The position numbers and the translations under genes were made by a program. A stretch of DNA of 35,014 nt, from contig MNCI01005567.1 in NCBI GenBank assembly GCA_015680685.1, positions 683,720-718,733 of the forward strand, read 5' to 3'. The DNA is from Gnetum montanum. Lineage: Eukaryota > Streptophyta > Gnetopsida > Gnetales > Gnetaceae. Numbering within the stretch: position 1 is the first letter of the stretch; the number at the start of each line of letters is the position of its first letter. Shown here piece after piece: positions 10,058-21,401 of this stretch. Under the pieces are notes generated by a model. It saw only the letters and a list, made by a program, of their open reading frames with translations. It made no database searches and was not told where the DNA came from.

Positions 10058-10350
10058 TTGTTCTTAATAGAAGAACAAAGACATCATGAATCACAAAAGG
10101 ATTGCAATTCTAGTCCCTTTTACAGACACTTGAATATTGTATACACCATCGTTGCAGAGCACCCATGTGAAAGAAGAATTAAAACATCAAATTTAATATA
10201 AGTTATCAATGGCTGGAGGTCAATTCCATTTGCTCAAGAATTGTGCATTTTTAGTTATTTATGCATGTGAATTTCTTGTGCTATTTGCTTCTGCATTTTG
10301 TACTTTGATTACTTATGCCATCTAGTTTTCTGCATAATTTTTTTCTTACA

Positions 10351-11120
10351 AATGATTTGATGGAGAAAATTAAAATTGATTTTTTTCTAATAATAAAAGA
10401 AAGTTCAAACCAAATTTCTTTCTCAAATACACAACATAGAAAACTAACCCTATTACCCAAGATTCATCAATATGTAAATACATAACAAGCAGTTATCCAT
10501 ACGACATGAGCATTTAAACAATTTACATGGCCATGGCCAAGTCAAAGAAAAATAAACAACTTTGTCAATTCCTCATTAGCCTGTGTCAACCGTAGGCTTG
10601 AGGCCCTGTTCTAGATAAAGCTATAGTACTTTTAGGTGTCGATGGCCAAATTAAGCAACACTTTACATTCTAGTGTCTTTGGACAAAGTAAACAAAATCA
10701 ATTCATAATGGTGGCCAAGCTTACTGTTAATTTTTATTGAAACTCCATTGCATTATTTATGTTTGGAACATGCTTCTAAACTTTGAAACTAGCATTTCAA
10801 ATGCTAATTATAATCATATAAGTTGTATTAAGCTTGAATAAGATTTTTTCATGCTATATAAATCTTTTATGAATTTCATACCATTACAAGAGAAAGAAAA
10901 GTACATCTTAGAATATAGAACTACTTTAGGACTAAAACTGAAGTGAAAATGTAAGCATAAAAACAATTGATATTAGACCCAAACTTAATACCATAAGAAA
11001 TATAATAGAAAAAAAATGCAGTAAAAGAGTAATTAAAAAATTTTGTTTTTTTAAAAAACAAAACTATGATAGTTTTATAGAGGCCATGTCAAAAGAATAT
11101 GAAGATTTACTCTTCTTGTG
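10351..11120. other. AT-rich spacer between the copia and gypsy elements
   Basis: No gene or recognisable repeat. An 11-base inverted repeat with a one-base spacer (11041-11063, ttttgtttttt and its complement) is present but could be chance in AT-rich DNA. Confidence 0.5.
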
Positions 11121-11255
11121 TGATGAACTACAATATCAGGGCCACAATATCGCTTCTGTGATATCAGAGCCTACCATGTGATGTTGGATACCCAATATTG
11201 AGACTTGTCTCCGTGCCTATAAATATGAGGGTGCACTTGGTTTGGCAATAGTTAC
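11121..11255 (+). repeat. Gypsy 5' LTR, left part (before the nested insertion)
   Basis: Aligns with 21402-21555 of the 3' LTR, including 'cctaccatgtgatgt', 'gatacccaatat' and the TATA box at 11218-11225. It ends in gttac, which matches the gttag at 13927-13931 on the other side of the insertion. Confidence 0.9.
11218..11225 (+). promoter_or_regulatory. TATA box of the gypsy 5' LTR
   Basis: TATAAATA, matching TATAAATA at 21513-21520 in the 3' LTR. The nested element lies about 30 bases downstream, roughly where transcription would start. Confidence 0.6.
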
Positions 11256-11352
11256 TGTTGGCACATTTGGCCATTCCATGGAATAGTTGAAATATTTTAT
11301 TAAAAATTGGAAGAATCTATTGTTGTCAATTTACAAGTAAATTACAGCTTTA

Positions 11353-11520
11353 GAGTTGAGGGCTGGGTGTTTTTAGACGAGTAATTCACTGGTAAAGAAT
11401 TGGATGTTGAAGCCTTCTAGATGTAAGATGAAAGTGCCAGGTTATTCCTTTATTAAAGATCAGAGGATAGTACTATAGCAAGGAAGGAAGTATGTTATTT
11501 ACTTGGAAAGCACTAAGTTG
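11353..11520 (+). pseudogene. Possible pentatricopeptide-repeat (PPR) gene scrap inside the nested element
   Basis: With stops ignored, one frame reads 'TSNSLVKNW' and then 'KMKVPGYSFIKDQRI' (about 11428-11472). This resembles the C-terminal E-motif of plant PPR proteins (V-K-K-V-P-G-Y-S-W-I-E). The match is short and contains stops. It could be coincidence, or a host fragment carried by the element. Confidence 0.25.
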
Positions 11521-12901
11521 AGATCCCGGTTGATTAAACCCGGTTATATCCTTAAGATAACATTTGAAACTCCTTGAAAAACAAAAAATAAAATAAAAAT
11601 CAGCAACGCCTCCGTCGTTTTGGAAAATTATGCAGAGGAAAGGAAGACCAACGCCCACCGTATACCTGCTGATCACGGCAATGAGGATAATATCAGTGAA
11701 GGTAAAGGAAGACTGCGTTTTCCTTGGAAAACACATGCCGCAGAAAAATGTTTAACACCGCCCGCTGCGTGATATTCATCCTGGTGCAGACAGACATCTT
11801 TGCTAACGTAGGGACATTACTTTAAAAAAAAAAACCGAAACCCTCATTTGTAAAATACACGGAGAAAGGAGTCACGCCTTGTTGAAACCCTAATTTGCTG
11901 TTAAGTTTTGCAGGCCGTAGCAGTTTCCATTGTGCGGGCTACAACGGTTCAGAAGGTTCCTATGGATTCACCAGATGCAGATCCACAAAACATTGGCCCA
12001 AAGTTATGCAATCAATGAAAATGGCAGAGACAATTGAAAAAAAAAAACGCAGGAAGCCCTAAGCCAATTTGGGGACAAAACACAAAAATCTCTGGCAATC
12101 GAAACCCTCTATTTAGAACAGTATGTTCAACACATTGTTCTTCAAGAAAAATCCTTCTCCTCCAATGATTGAACATCACACCACGTGACAACAGAGCCAG
12201 ATGCAGTTGCAGAGCCTTCTTCCACGGTGGTTGTCAGTTACAATTTTGCAGGGCCTTATTGTGTGGTGGCAGTTCAAACATACGGTTTTGGTCGATATGG
12301 CACTTTGAATCTTGATTTGAACATGTGTCAGTTCTTATAGGTTTTGTGCAGAGACAAGAGAAAGAAGAAAATGAACCAGCCGATTACACCATTCTCCTAG
12401 AACTGTGATTGAGCATCTACGCGATTTACAGGGAAGACAAGAAGAATCGTTTAAAGCCATAACTCTGCCGCTTTCATCAAGATGTATATAAAATTATTTG
12501 ATTACTTCCGCTCAAAGCATAGGATGGTTAAAATCTTTAACAAATTAACCAAATTAACCAACATATATATATAGATAGATATATACCCATAGTGTGAAGC
12601 CTTGGTTTAAAAACTTGCCTTCAATTATCCCAAGTCATCAAATATTATTTTAAAACATATAAGTTACTACCCACAGAAAATATTTGCAATATTGATATTT
12701 TAAATCTCACATTACATTTAATAGCATAAAATTCTCCTAATTTTATGTATAACTTCCTAACTCCCTAACTACATAACTTCCTCCTAGCTTGTTGGGCAAG
12801 TAATCTTCTAATTGGTTGGCCAAGTTACTTGGGAGAAAAGTTAGGTGAGATATTTTTGAGATATTTTTGAATATGTAACTTCCCTACCTACCTTTGAACC
12901 C

Positions 12902-12909
12902 TATAAAAA
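12902..12909 (+). promoter_or_regulatory. TATA box of the nested LTR
   Basis: TATAAAAA in 'accctataaaaaggc', just before the N run. Position and context (short 'cttcc' and 'ttgaacc' runs before it) are typical of an LTR promoter. Confidence 0.55.
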
Positions 12910-12926
12910 GGCTTCAAAGGCCAAAA

Positions 12927-13762
12927 NNNNNNNNNNNNNNNNNNNNNNNNNNNNNNNNNNNNNNNNNNNNNNNNNNNNNNNNNNNNNNNNNNNNNNNNNN
13001 NNNNNNNNNNNNNNNNNNNNNNNNNNNNNNNNNNNNNNNNNNNNNNNNNNNNNNNNNNNNNNNNNNNNNNNNNNNNNNNNNNNNNNNNNNNNNNNNNNNN
13101 NNNNNNNNNNNNNNNNNNNNNNNNNNNNNNNNNNNNNNNNNNNNNNNNNNNNNNNNNNNNNNNNNNNNNNNNNNNNNNNNNNNNNNNNNNNNNNNNNNNN
13201 NNNNNNNNNNNNNNNNNNNNNNNNNNNNNNNNNNNNNNNNNNNNNNNNNNNNNNNNNNNNNNNNNNNNNNNNNNNNNNNNNNNNNNNNNNNNNNNNNNNN
13301 NNNNNNNNNNNNNNNNNNNNNNNNNNNNNNNNNNNNNNNNNNNNNNNNNNNNNNNNNNNNNNNNNNNNNNNNNNNNNNNNNNNNNNNNNNNNNNNNNNNN
13401 NNNNNNNNNNNNNNNNNNNNNNNNNNNNNNNNNNNNNNNNNNNNNNNNNNNNNNNNNNNNNNNNNNNNNNNNNNNNNNNNNNNNNNNNNNNNNNNNNNNN
13501 NNNNNNNNNNNNNNNNNNNNNNNNNNNNNNNNNNNNNNNNNNNNNNNNNNNNNNNNNNNNNNNNNNNNNNNNNNNNNNNNNNNNNNNNNNNNNNNNNNNN
13601 NNNNNNNNNNNNNNNNNNNNNNNNNNNNNNNNNNNNNNNNNNNNNNNNNNNNNNNNNNNNNNNNNNNNNNNNNNNNNNNNNNNNNNNNNNNNNNNNNNNN
13701 NNNNNNNNNNNNNNNNNNNNNNNNNNNNNNNNNNNNNNNNNNNNNNNNNNNNNNNNNNNNNN
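12927..13762. other. Assembly gap (836 N)
   Basis: Unknown bases inside the nested element. Open frames spanning it are artefacts of N translation. Confidence 0.99.
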
Positions 13763-13931
13763 TACATTTCTCACAACCGCACGCCGCAATAGCGCACACA
13801 CATACTCACATTAACTACTGAGTTTATTTGGAGGTATCTGGGCCTTGGTGTTGCTAGAGACCAGCAGGCATCTAAATCTTGTTCGAGGACACTCATTGAC
13901 GGTCGTGTCCCAAATGGTTGCCAACAGTTAG

Positions 13932-14618
13932 TTAGACCCTTAGTTGAACTCTTGCCTTTTCTCCCTCCTAGAGTTAGAATTATTTTTTTGTGCCCGTAGT
14001 AGTAGTCATAAAGTGAGTGGATCTTTATTCAAGCATTATGTACCTGAGCACACCTTGTGTATGGCAATAAAGATGAACTTTATGATAAACCTTGCATAAT
14101 TCAAAATAGATTAATTAATGTTAATTACTATTATTTAATGCTTTCCTTAGTTAATTAATGATTCTCTCTCACCCTACAACTCTCCTAAGTAAGCACACAT
14201 AGTACGATCACTTCGAGCATGTGTGTAATACTTGGTAACCTGGTAACGATTAGCATTTGGTAATCCCAGTAGTGTTGCACTAGTTTAGGATGTGTACAGC
14301 AAGTGATAATGGATACTAATGTTAGGATTAATTAAAGCCTAGTTAATTAGTAGTTAAGTTAAATTAATCACTTAGTTATCTCTCTCCCCCCTTATTAGCA
14401 CAGGGCATAAAAAACATAAAGGATATAAAAATCATATGCCTCAAGCTTAATTAATTATACAATTGTGACATACGGGTGAGCTTGGCAAGACAACAATTAA
14501 CCAACCCATTCTTGTTCCAAAAAGGCGCATAAGCACTTAGTCTTTGGAATTCAACCGGATCGTTCGTGAAACGCTTGTATTCATATGATTGAGCATAGGG
14601 GTACCTCATCGCTTATCA
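13932..14618 (+). repeat. Gypsy 5' LTR, right part (after the nested insertion)
   Basis: Resumes the LTR right after the target-site duplication and aligns almost without gaps to 21556-22240. It ends 'gcttatca' immediately before the PBS. Joined to the left part it makes an LTR of about 822 bases, against 839 for the 3' LTR. Confidence 0.93.
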
Positions 14619-14637
14619 TTGGCATCATTGCCAGGGA
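14619..14637 (+). other. Gypsy primer binding site (tRNA-Asp type)
   Basis: TTGGCATCATTGCCAGGGA follows the LTR end. It is a mutated form of the TGGCGCCGTTGCCGGGGA site known from Athila/Tat-type plant elements, which is complementary to the 3' end of tRNA-Asp. Confidence 0.85.
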
Positions 14638-14754
14638 CTTAGTTGTTTGTGTGCTAATTAGAACTTAAGAAATCATTCACATCGTTGGAAAAAACCCTTA
14701 GGGTTGGTTGAGAAAATAATAAACAAGAATACACTGCACACTGAAAAGACAAGT

Positions 14755-16652
14755 ATGTATCCTTCTTCATATGAAAGTGCTTCATTGCCTAGGTCTAAAA
14801 TAGAAAATAATCGACGGCATAATACACATGACGTTGATCTGCCAGTTCCTTAACAGTTTCGAGTGGTATATATTCATCTCGATGGGTATATACCAAACTT
14901 CACCTTTATCCTCCATCAAGATGAATAATTGCATTGATAAGACTTAGAAGGTAACATAATGTTACCTCTCGATCATTTAGTCCTAAGCATGCTTCTTTGT
15001 GCTCTCACACGAATTGGCATGTAGCACTTACACGTAGAATACGTTGTGCAAGACCATGATTCCAGAGAATACCATCCCATGGAGGTACAACATCAAAGGA
15101 ACTTGTAACAAGAGAGACATCATAAGTCTTTGAAGGGTAAGTGGTCCCAGGATGTCCCACATGTCTTAAGTGAAAATGAGGGTGGTGAACCTACCTTGGG
15201 TAGTTGCCCATACAATGATGTTTCTCCCCTTGACATTGGCCAAGGGGCTGTGTATCATAACCTTCATTCCACTATTCATAACCTAGGTTTTGATACTCAC
15301 GGGCAAAAAGGATCCAAAAAAGGAACACAGACACATGATAAAGATGGACATTTTGATTGCAATTACGATCGAGGCCAAGACCACCGACGAGAAGGTAGTA
15401 GATACTATCATGATGACGGTTTTCCTTCTTCTTCACCTTCATCATCTCCTTCACCCTCTCCTTTAGTATCCAAACATAGTCATAAAGAAAAAAACCATGG
15501 GGATAAAGGTAGGCAAAGTGGAAGTCATGAACGAAATAGCCAAGAAAGGGGACAAGGGCACTCTAGAGAATCACAACATAGAAGAAGGGAGAGTAGGGAA
15601 CAATGTAGGCATCATAGACGCCATGGCTGAGATGATCATGATGAATCCCTACTCACTACTTGAAGTATGTTATACATAATTAAGGCTATTAGAATCCCAA
15701 AAAGCACCAAAAATATAGTAGGATCAAGAGATTAGATATGAGCAACATCCCATGATTTGAAGGGGGATACAACGCTGATCCTCAGAATCACTTACAAGCA
15801 TTTTGTGATATGTGTGCTTTAAAAAACATAGATAATGAATGAAAAAAAATTAAGTTGTTCCCATGAACACTAGTTAAAGAAGCAGAAAGTTAGTACTGAT
15901 CCTTAGAATCGAAATCTATTCATAGGTGCAGTACCATGTTAGAATTGTTCAACGATAAGTACCAAATGTACTCCTGAGTGTCCAACCTACAAAAGAAAAT
16001 CCAAGGCTGGAAACAAGGAGGATATGAAACCTTGGATGCCACCATGGGATGATATTATGCACTGTTACATCATTATCTTGGCCATGGTTATTCACAGAGG
16101 GATCAACTATGCCATCTCGTAGATGGGCTTCGGCATGAAATGCGAAGAACCCTTAGAACTTATGCCTAAGGAAGACTATCTGAGCTTAGCTCCCATCAAA
16201 TTCAAAGACTATTGAAGCAAGTTGATAAGGAAGAAGGTGAGCTATGAAAGAGAGAAAGTGCAGAAGAGTGTAACTAAGATCCTTCCCTCCAGAAGAGGGA
16301 AGTAAGATTTTGTGAGGATGAAGAAGAGTCATCACTCGAAGAGATGGTAAATAGGAAAAATTTGCCTATCCAAAACTTGACATTAAAAGTATTAGAAAAA
16401 GTAGATCAAATGTGGGATTTCCTAGAAAATAGATTTCAAATTGTTCTTAAAATAGTAGAGGAGTCTAGAGAGCAAGGTAGTGATCATGAAAAAAGAAAGA
16501 AGAGAGAAACTGAACATGCACGTAACAAGGGTAAAGACAAAGTTGCCATCATCGAAGAGGTTGTGAATTCATATACAGATAATGATAGTGGATGCAAGAT
16601 ATGCCAATATGACCATCCTAAGGGATGTTTCCCTATAATCTCACATCTATAG
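14755..16652 (+). pseudogene. Gypsy gag relic, copy 1
   Basis: A start 'MYPSSYES' (14755) is shared with copy 2 at 22376. An Arg/His/Ser-rich stretch follows (open 15130-15630). From about 15735 comes a retrotransposon gag core, with 'FEGGYN', 'IKLFP' and 'TMLELFNDKYQ'. The frame then runs through scattered stops to a degenerate zinc knuckle 'CKICQYDHPKGC' (about 16593-16628), with spacing C-x2-C-x3-H-x3-C instead of C-x2-C-x4-H-x4-C. Gag forms the particle and packages RNA. Many stops stand where Gln, Arg or Trp codons are likely. Confidence 0.82.
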
Positions 16653-17063
16653 GAGTCTGGGGTGTATGCACTCAACCCATGGTTAAACAAAAGGTAAACA
16701 CCTCGAATGTTACCTTATTGTCAAGGTAACCCAAGGTAGTTTCACCAACTCTTAACATATTATCTAAGTGGAACTCAACTACAACCAATTGAGTAGTATC
16801 AATAGTGGAAATACCAAAAATCATGGGGAATTCCACCACCAGGGCAACAATATCCTTATCGGTAACCTAACCTATATGGATATTATGTGCAACAGCTAGT
16901 CTCTCCATGTGACTCTACTGGTCACGTTACTCCTCAACCTCACTACTAAGCTTGTGAGTATTATAGGACTCCTTCTCCTAGGGGTGATGTTCCAAAAACA
17001 TACCATCCTTCTCATTCAACCACATCTCTTCCACCAATAGCTCCATTACCACCTGCTCTAGTT

Positions 17064-17760
17064 ATGCAGGGTGAAATCCCTACCCAACCACTGCAATGTA
17101 ATGCCACAAGGGCTATTAACTCTCAATCTACTATTGCTTCTAACAACTGCATGAAGAAAAGACATTTCTTTAGAACCAACAGTCCAACCAAGCCCTTACA
17201 ATCACAAGCAACTAACTCGTTAGATGCCTCAGTATCAATCAAAACTTCAAAGCCTCCTTCAATCCAACCATCACACTCAATGCATACGGTCATGCTAACA
17301 CATGCCATCATTGATTGGATCAAAGCTGGCCATCTTCCCAGGAAATTCTCTAGTCCTAGAAGTCCTTTGATATATGTAGAAATTACTAGAAATGAACTGT
17401 GTGAGGCACTTTTGGATTTAGGTTCTAGTGTCAACTTGATTTCTCAAGAAATGTACAAAGCCTAGAACCTACCTCTGCTAAAAAAGAGTAACATTCATTT
17501 AGAGTTGGTTGACTAATTCATCACTGTCCCATTGGGACTAGTGAAGGACATTGTTACCACTATATGTGGATGATCATATCCAACTAACATGCTAGTGATT
17601 TAAGTAAACAATGGTAAGGGGGACTTCCCAATCATAATGGGAAGAGCATGGCTAAGCACAGTTGACGTGCACCTAGGAATCTGCAATCTTTCCCTAGAAA
17701 TGTCAAAGGAAAATACATTCAGAAAGATTGAGAATAAGAAATTTTCATGCATCACATACA
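17064..17760 (+). pseudogene. Gypsy retropepsin (protease) relic
   Basis: An open 133-codon stretch ends with 'ALLDLGSSVNLISQEMYKA' (17409-17465). Its D-L-G-S-S is the form the retropepsin D-[ST]-G motif takes in many plant gypsy elements. After a TAG the frame continues to 'FPIIMGRAWLSTVD' (about 17628-17670), equivalent to the conserved P-I-I-L-G-R-P-F-L block. It would process the polyprotein. Confidence 0.8.
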
Positions 17761-18182
17761 GTGACATGGGGTGTAATTATGTGCAAAGGTTATGGTTTGT
17801 GTAAATTTTAGCACTACTTGCATGCAATCAGTGTGCACAAGTGATCAACATACAAAGATGCTTGTATGTAGTAGCCACATGACAGGAAGGCACTCAGTGG
17901 CTGACAGCTGATCAAGAAAGTAGTTCAATCATATGCATGAAACCAACTAAGGGTTTGGATTGCACTTACATCGATAGCATAGATGCATTAGAGTAAGTCC
18001 ACCACCAACTTCCAAGTCTTAGCCTTGAAAATATCAACTGGGGGAAGTTGGAAATCCTTGAGAAATTTAAGTAGGAGCCCCTTGAGCTGAAACCATTCCC
18101 CACTAGTATAGAATATACATTCCTTAAAAATGGAAAATAGATAATTATTAATGCTAAGCTTCCTCCTTAACAAAAAGAAATA
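17761..18182 (+). other. Degenerate gypsy linker between protease and RT
   Basis: Part of the same polyprotein region, but no motif is recognisable and stops are frequent. Confidence 0.5.
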
Positions 18183-19025
18183 TTGATGAATGTAATAAAT
18201 AAATGGTCAAAAGCCTTCGCTTGGTCATATCCTAAATTAACTAGAATAGATCCTAGGATATGTCAACATAGGATTTACATTGATCCCTCTATGAAGCCTC
18301 GAAGACAATTGCAGAGGCACTTGAACCTAGAGCTGAAGCAAGTAGTTAAGGAAGAAATTGAATAGCTTCTAAAAGCTAGGTTCATCTACCCCATTGATGA
18401 TAGCGAATGGGTTAGCCCCTTAGTTATAGTGCCCAAAAAGGAAGGCAAATGGAGGGTGTGCATAGATTTTAGGCTATTGAATATGGCAACATTCAAATAC
18501 CACTTTCCATTGCCATTCGTTGACCAAGTCTTAGACACTATCGCAAGGCATCACTACTATAGCTTTCTAGATGAGTACAGTGGGTACAACCAAATACAAA
18601 TAGCCCTAGAAGACCAATCCAAGACTACGTTCACCAGTCCTTGGGGAACATTTGCATACAAATAGATGTCGTTTGGCTTGTGCAATGCCCCTATAAAATA
18701 TCAACGATTAGTTCTAAGCGTATTCCAATAGCAGATAGGAAACAGTGTGGAGGTCTTTATGGACGACTTCTCCACGTATACAACAAAGTTTGATCAAGTC
18801 TTGGACTAGTTAGATTAAGTGTTAAAAAGATGTGTAGAAACCAATTTGAGGCTCAACTGGCAGAAAAGCCATTTGATGGTCCAAGAAGGTGTAGTACTAG
18901 GGCACAAAATCTTACACACAAGGATATAGGTAGACCCCAAGAAAATTAAATTTATCCAAGGAATTATGCATCAATCGGAAACTGTAAAAGATATTTAGTC
19001 ATTCCTTGGACACATTGGCTACTAT
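18183..19025 (+). pseudogene. Gypsy reverse transcriptase relic
   Basis: RT motifs occur in order. 'SPLVIVPKKEGKWRVCIDF' begins near 18415, followed by 'FPLPFVDQVLD' (18507 on) and 'YSFLDEYSGYNQI' (18558 on). 'TTFTSPWGTFAYK' precedes a TAG at 18663. The catalytic box FMDD is at 18756-18767 and intact. It ends in 'SFLGHIGYY' (about 18999-19025), where the connection domain should begin. At least eight stops interrupt it. Codons appear in one frame for most of the length, so damage is mainly point mutation. Confidence 0.92.
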
Positions 19026-19466
19026 ATGGGACTTATTGAGATTCGTACACTATCCACAGCATGTGACCTCAACCTTGACCTTGATCTAGCACGGAAACAA
19101 TGGTTAGTAACCGTTAACTTCCTAGATGAAAATCGACTAGCTGCCCTATCATCTAACGAATTGCACAAGGCATTCAATAAACAATGTCATGACGTAAGAA
19201 TTAGGAAAGTTAATTATCAACTAGGAGATAAGGTCCTCTACTAGAATCCCACACATGTGCCACAACGTACTAAATTTGAAACAATGTGGAAAGGACCTTA
19301 TATTATTTATGCAAATTTTCCTTTAGGGGCCATGAAAATATACAAACCTAAGAGCTTGGACAAGAAACTTTTGGTCAACGTGCAACAACCCAAACCTTTT
19401 CATGAGCTTAGGACAGCTAGTACACATGCTACCTCTATTGGTGGACAACCCTGCTCACTATTTTAG
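19026..19466 (+). pseudogene. Gypsy integrase C-terminal module (GPY/F) joined directly to RT
   Basis: The stretch after 'GYY' reads 'EIRTLSTACDLNLDLDLARK', then 'LHKAFNKQCHDVRIRK' and 'YQLGDKVLY'. After one TAG comes 'WKGPYIIYANFPLGAMKI' (19284-19337), the GPY/F module of gypsy integrases, and 'QQPKPFHE'. RNase H, the zinc finger and the D,D-35-E core should lie between RT and this part and are absent, so about 2 kb was deleted at 19022-19030. The element could not integrate by itself. Confidence 0.85.
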
Positions 19467-21392
19467 AACCCCTCCTTCCAGCTTAGTCATGGGGGAGATG
19501 GCCACATATGCTAACCATTCTAGGCCCTCAGTTCTCTTTGAATTTTTGTTTTACACATTTTTCCAACTTTTCTTATTTTTTTACACCATCATTCATATTT
19601 TTACTATTTCTTTTTTTACTTGATTTACTTTTATTCGTCATCCAATAAGTGCTCATGATGGTGGATTGAATTATATCACATTGATTGTTAATGTTTGGTT
19701 TTTACCTTTGAATTATGATACTGAAATTAAGGTGTGGTTCTTTTGGTAAAATAGATAATGAGTCCATGCCATCCACTCATCCATACAACGCTATGGTCTC
19801 CTTTGGCTTGGATCTGTATAGTCCCCTTTTTCTAAGTAAACTTGTTCATAAATTAGTGGCTAGGTATTTTTCAAATCAAGGAAAGACTCAAAGGATGAAA
19901 AGGGTGTGACTTCAAGGGGATTTGATGCATTTGTGTTGGCCATTCTCTTAGGTGCTTGGATGCTTTTTCTTGGGTTTTCCACCATTCTACTATCAATCAA
20001 ATATTAGGAAGCTGAGTGAATAAAAATAAGTCTTTGCATAGTGTGGTTCTCAGAGAGAGACAGAGAGAGAGAGAGAATTCAATGCACACCCCTTAGACAT
20101 AATAAAGAAATATGGGCTACAAGCATTGGTTATGGCACTGGAAAGACATATTATTCATGCTTGAAGGTTCCCTCTAACTAAGGCCCTTTCTTGCTTCCTA
20201 CTTCTCCATCTCACTCTCCTTGGGATGGTGGTTACTCTTTATGGAGGCATTCTTATTCCTTCAAGAGGATGGATTGGCCAAGTGTATTGATGTGAGGTCA
20301 TTGAATGTGGTTGGTTTTAGTTCAAATTTGGAATGAGTTCTACTCATTTACATTAACCATGAAATATATAAGGGACTTTACATAACATTGTTCTTGGGAT
20401 TCCATTCCATTCTCTCCTCTTCATCTTTCTTTCCATTTTCCACCTCATTTCCGGATTTATCGTTACTCCATCTCTAGGTTGATGCATTATTTTTCTTTGG
20501 TGAATTCTTGTGGGTAAGTTTTGAACTCTTGCTTCCAAATGACATTCCTAAAGCCTACAGACTCTTTGGTTTGTGGGTTTGTCAGGGCATAAAGGGCATG
20601 AGCCTACTTTGGGGAGGACCCAGTGGCATTCTTTTTTGGTGCAATTGTTAACTTCTTTTCCTTAAATATTTCTTGAAATCAATCATTTCTTGTTTCATGC
20701 CCATCCATGGCATCCATTTTATTGGCATTGCCATTGTTATTTTTCCCATCTTTCATGTCCCTCATATTTTTCCATCTTATAGCTACCGGAGGTTCGTTCT
20801 TTGTCGTGGGGGCCCTGGCACAAATTTTTCAATTTTTTCCATTCTACTATTTACTTAACCCCTACATCTTGGGTAGTTACTAGTGATAAATCTCTGAACT
20901 AGTTTCTACCATAACCACAACTCAGCCAATGCACTTCATATCGAGGCAAGGTATCAACTACATTATGGTTTATCTATCGTTGCTCAGTTGTCATTGTGTT
21001 GTGTGTGTAGATGGTGATCATAAAAAAAGTGGAATAGGCTTGGAGGAAGCACTTAGGATGGACCAGAACTGGAGTGCTTACAAAAGGAGCAAGTTTGGTG
21101 GTGTGGCTATGGATAAACAAGGGAAGGTGTAATCTTGACATTGGTGGCAACACGCTTCATCTTCTTTCTCTCTCTCTTTCTCTTCAAGTTGCCAAATAAA
21201 GGCTTGGATGTCATTTATGTATGAGTGTTTACCACAATAATCATGAACACTAATGTTGTAATATGCTTATTGATCCATTCACTGGGCACATTGAGTCTGT
21301 CATCCCATTCCACTATCAGTTGTCAATTAGTCAATAATCCCATACCTTCCCAATATTTTGTAAGGAACTTGAGGTTGAGTTTTCATTCAGTC
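19467..21392 (+). other. Gypsy 3' internal region without recognisable coding
   Basis: About 1.9 kb between integrase and the 3' LTR. Athila-type elements often have an envelope-like frame here, but no frame longer than 73 codons exists and I recognise no domain. The text is T-rich, with a (GA)n tract at 20052 and a pyrimidine tract at 21161-21185. Confidence 0.6.
20052..20076 (+). repeat. (GA)n microsatellite
   Basis: 25 bases of AG/GA repeat interrupted once by C at 20061. Confidence 0.9.
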
Positions 21393-21401
21393 GTGGGGGT
21401 A
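21393..21401 (+). other. Gypsy polypurine tract
   Basis: The G-rich 'gtgggggta' directly precedes the TG of the 3' LTR. The minus-strand family has the closely similar 'atggggata' in the same place. Confidence 0.7.

Larger units (their letters stand above)
4246..10350 (+). mobile_element. Ty1/copia LTR retrotransposon, Tnt1-94-like, near full length, inactive
   Basis: The order is 5' LTR, PBS, gag, protease, integrase, reverse transcriptase, RNase H, polypurine tract, 3' LTR, which is the diagnostic copia order (integrase before RT). All domains are recognisable but interrupted by stops and frameshifts, and several catalytic residues are lost. The 3' LTR is complete (TGTA...TACA). The 5' LTR lacks its first ~180 bases, so no target-site duplication can be read. 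The base pairs after the 3' LTR are aatga. It inserted downstream of the protease gene in the same orientation. Confidence 0.93.
9775..10350 (+). repeat. Copia 3' LTR (576 bp, TGTA...TACA)
   Basis: Starts with TGTAGCATG just after the polypurine tract and ends with cttaca at the same position as the 5' LTR end. It contains four 50-bp tandem units in its U3 part and a TATA box at 10051. By eye it is clearly diverged from the 5' LTR, so the insertion is old. Confidence 0.9.
11256..13926 (+). mobile_element. Nested LTR-type insertion (TGTTGGCA...TGCCAACA), probably a solo LTR
   Basis: It begins TGTTGGCA and ends with its exact inverted complement TGCCAACA. It is flanked by gttac (11251-11255) and gttag (13927-13931), a 5-bp target-site duplication with one change. 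The uninterrupted 3' LTR has 'caatagttagttagacc' at this point, which confirms the insertion. Its order (AT-rich U3-like part, TATA box at 12902, then a leader-like end) fits one long LTR. I see no second copy of either end inside, but 836 bases are N, so an internal region cannot be excluded. Confidence 0.8.

Noticed and set aside
12006-12173. Apparent coding stretch around 'MQSMKMAETIEKKK'
   Set aside because: The frame stops at a TAA right after the poly(A) run. Continuing it needs a frameshift, and the remaining frame is only about 45 codons.
12888-13814. Long open frames of about 290-306 codons on both strands
   Set aside because: They consist of untranslated N from the 836-base assembly gap.
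19467-21392. Possible envelope-like ORF of an Athila element
   Set aside because: Position would fit, but no frame exceeds 73 codons and no transmembrane or envelope-like domain is recognisable.
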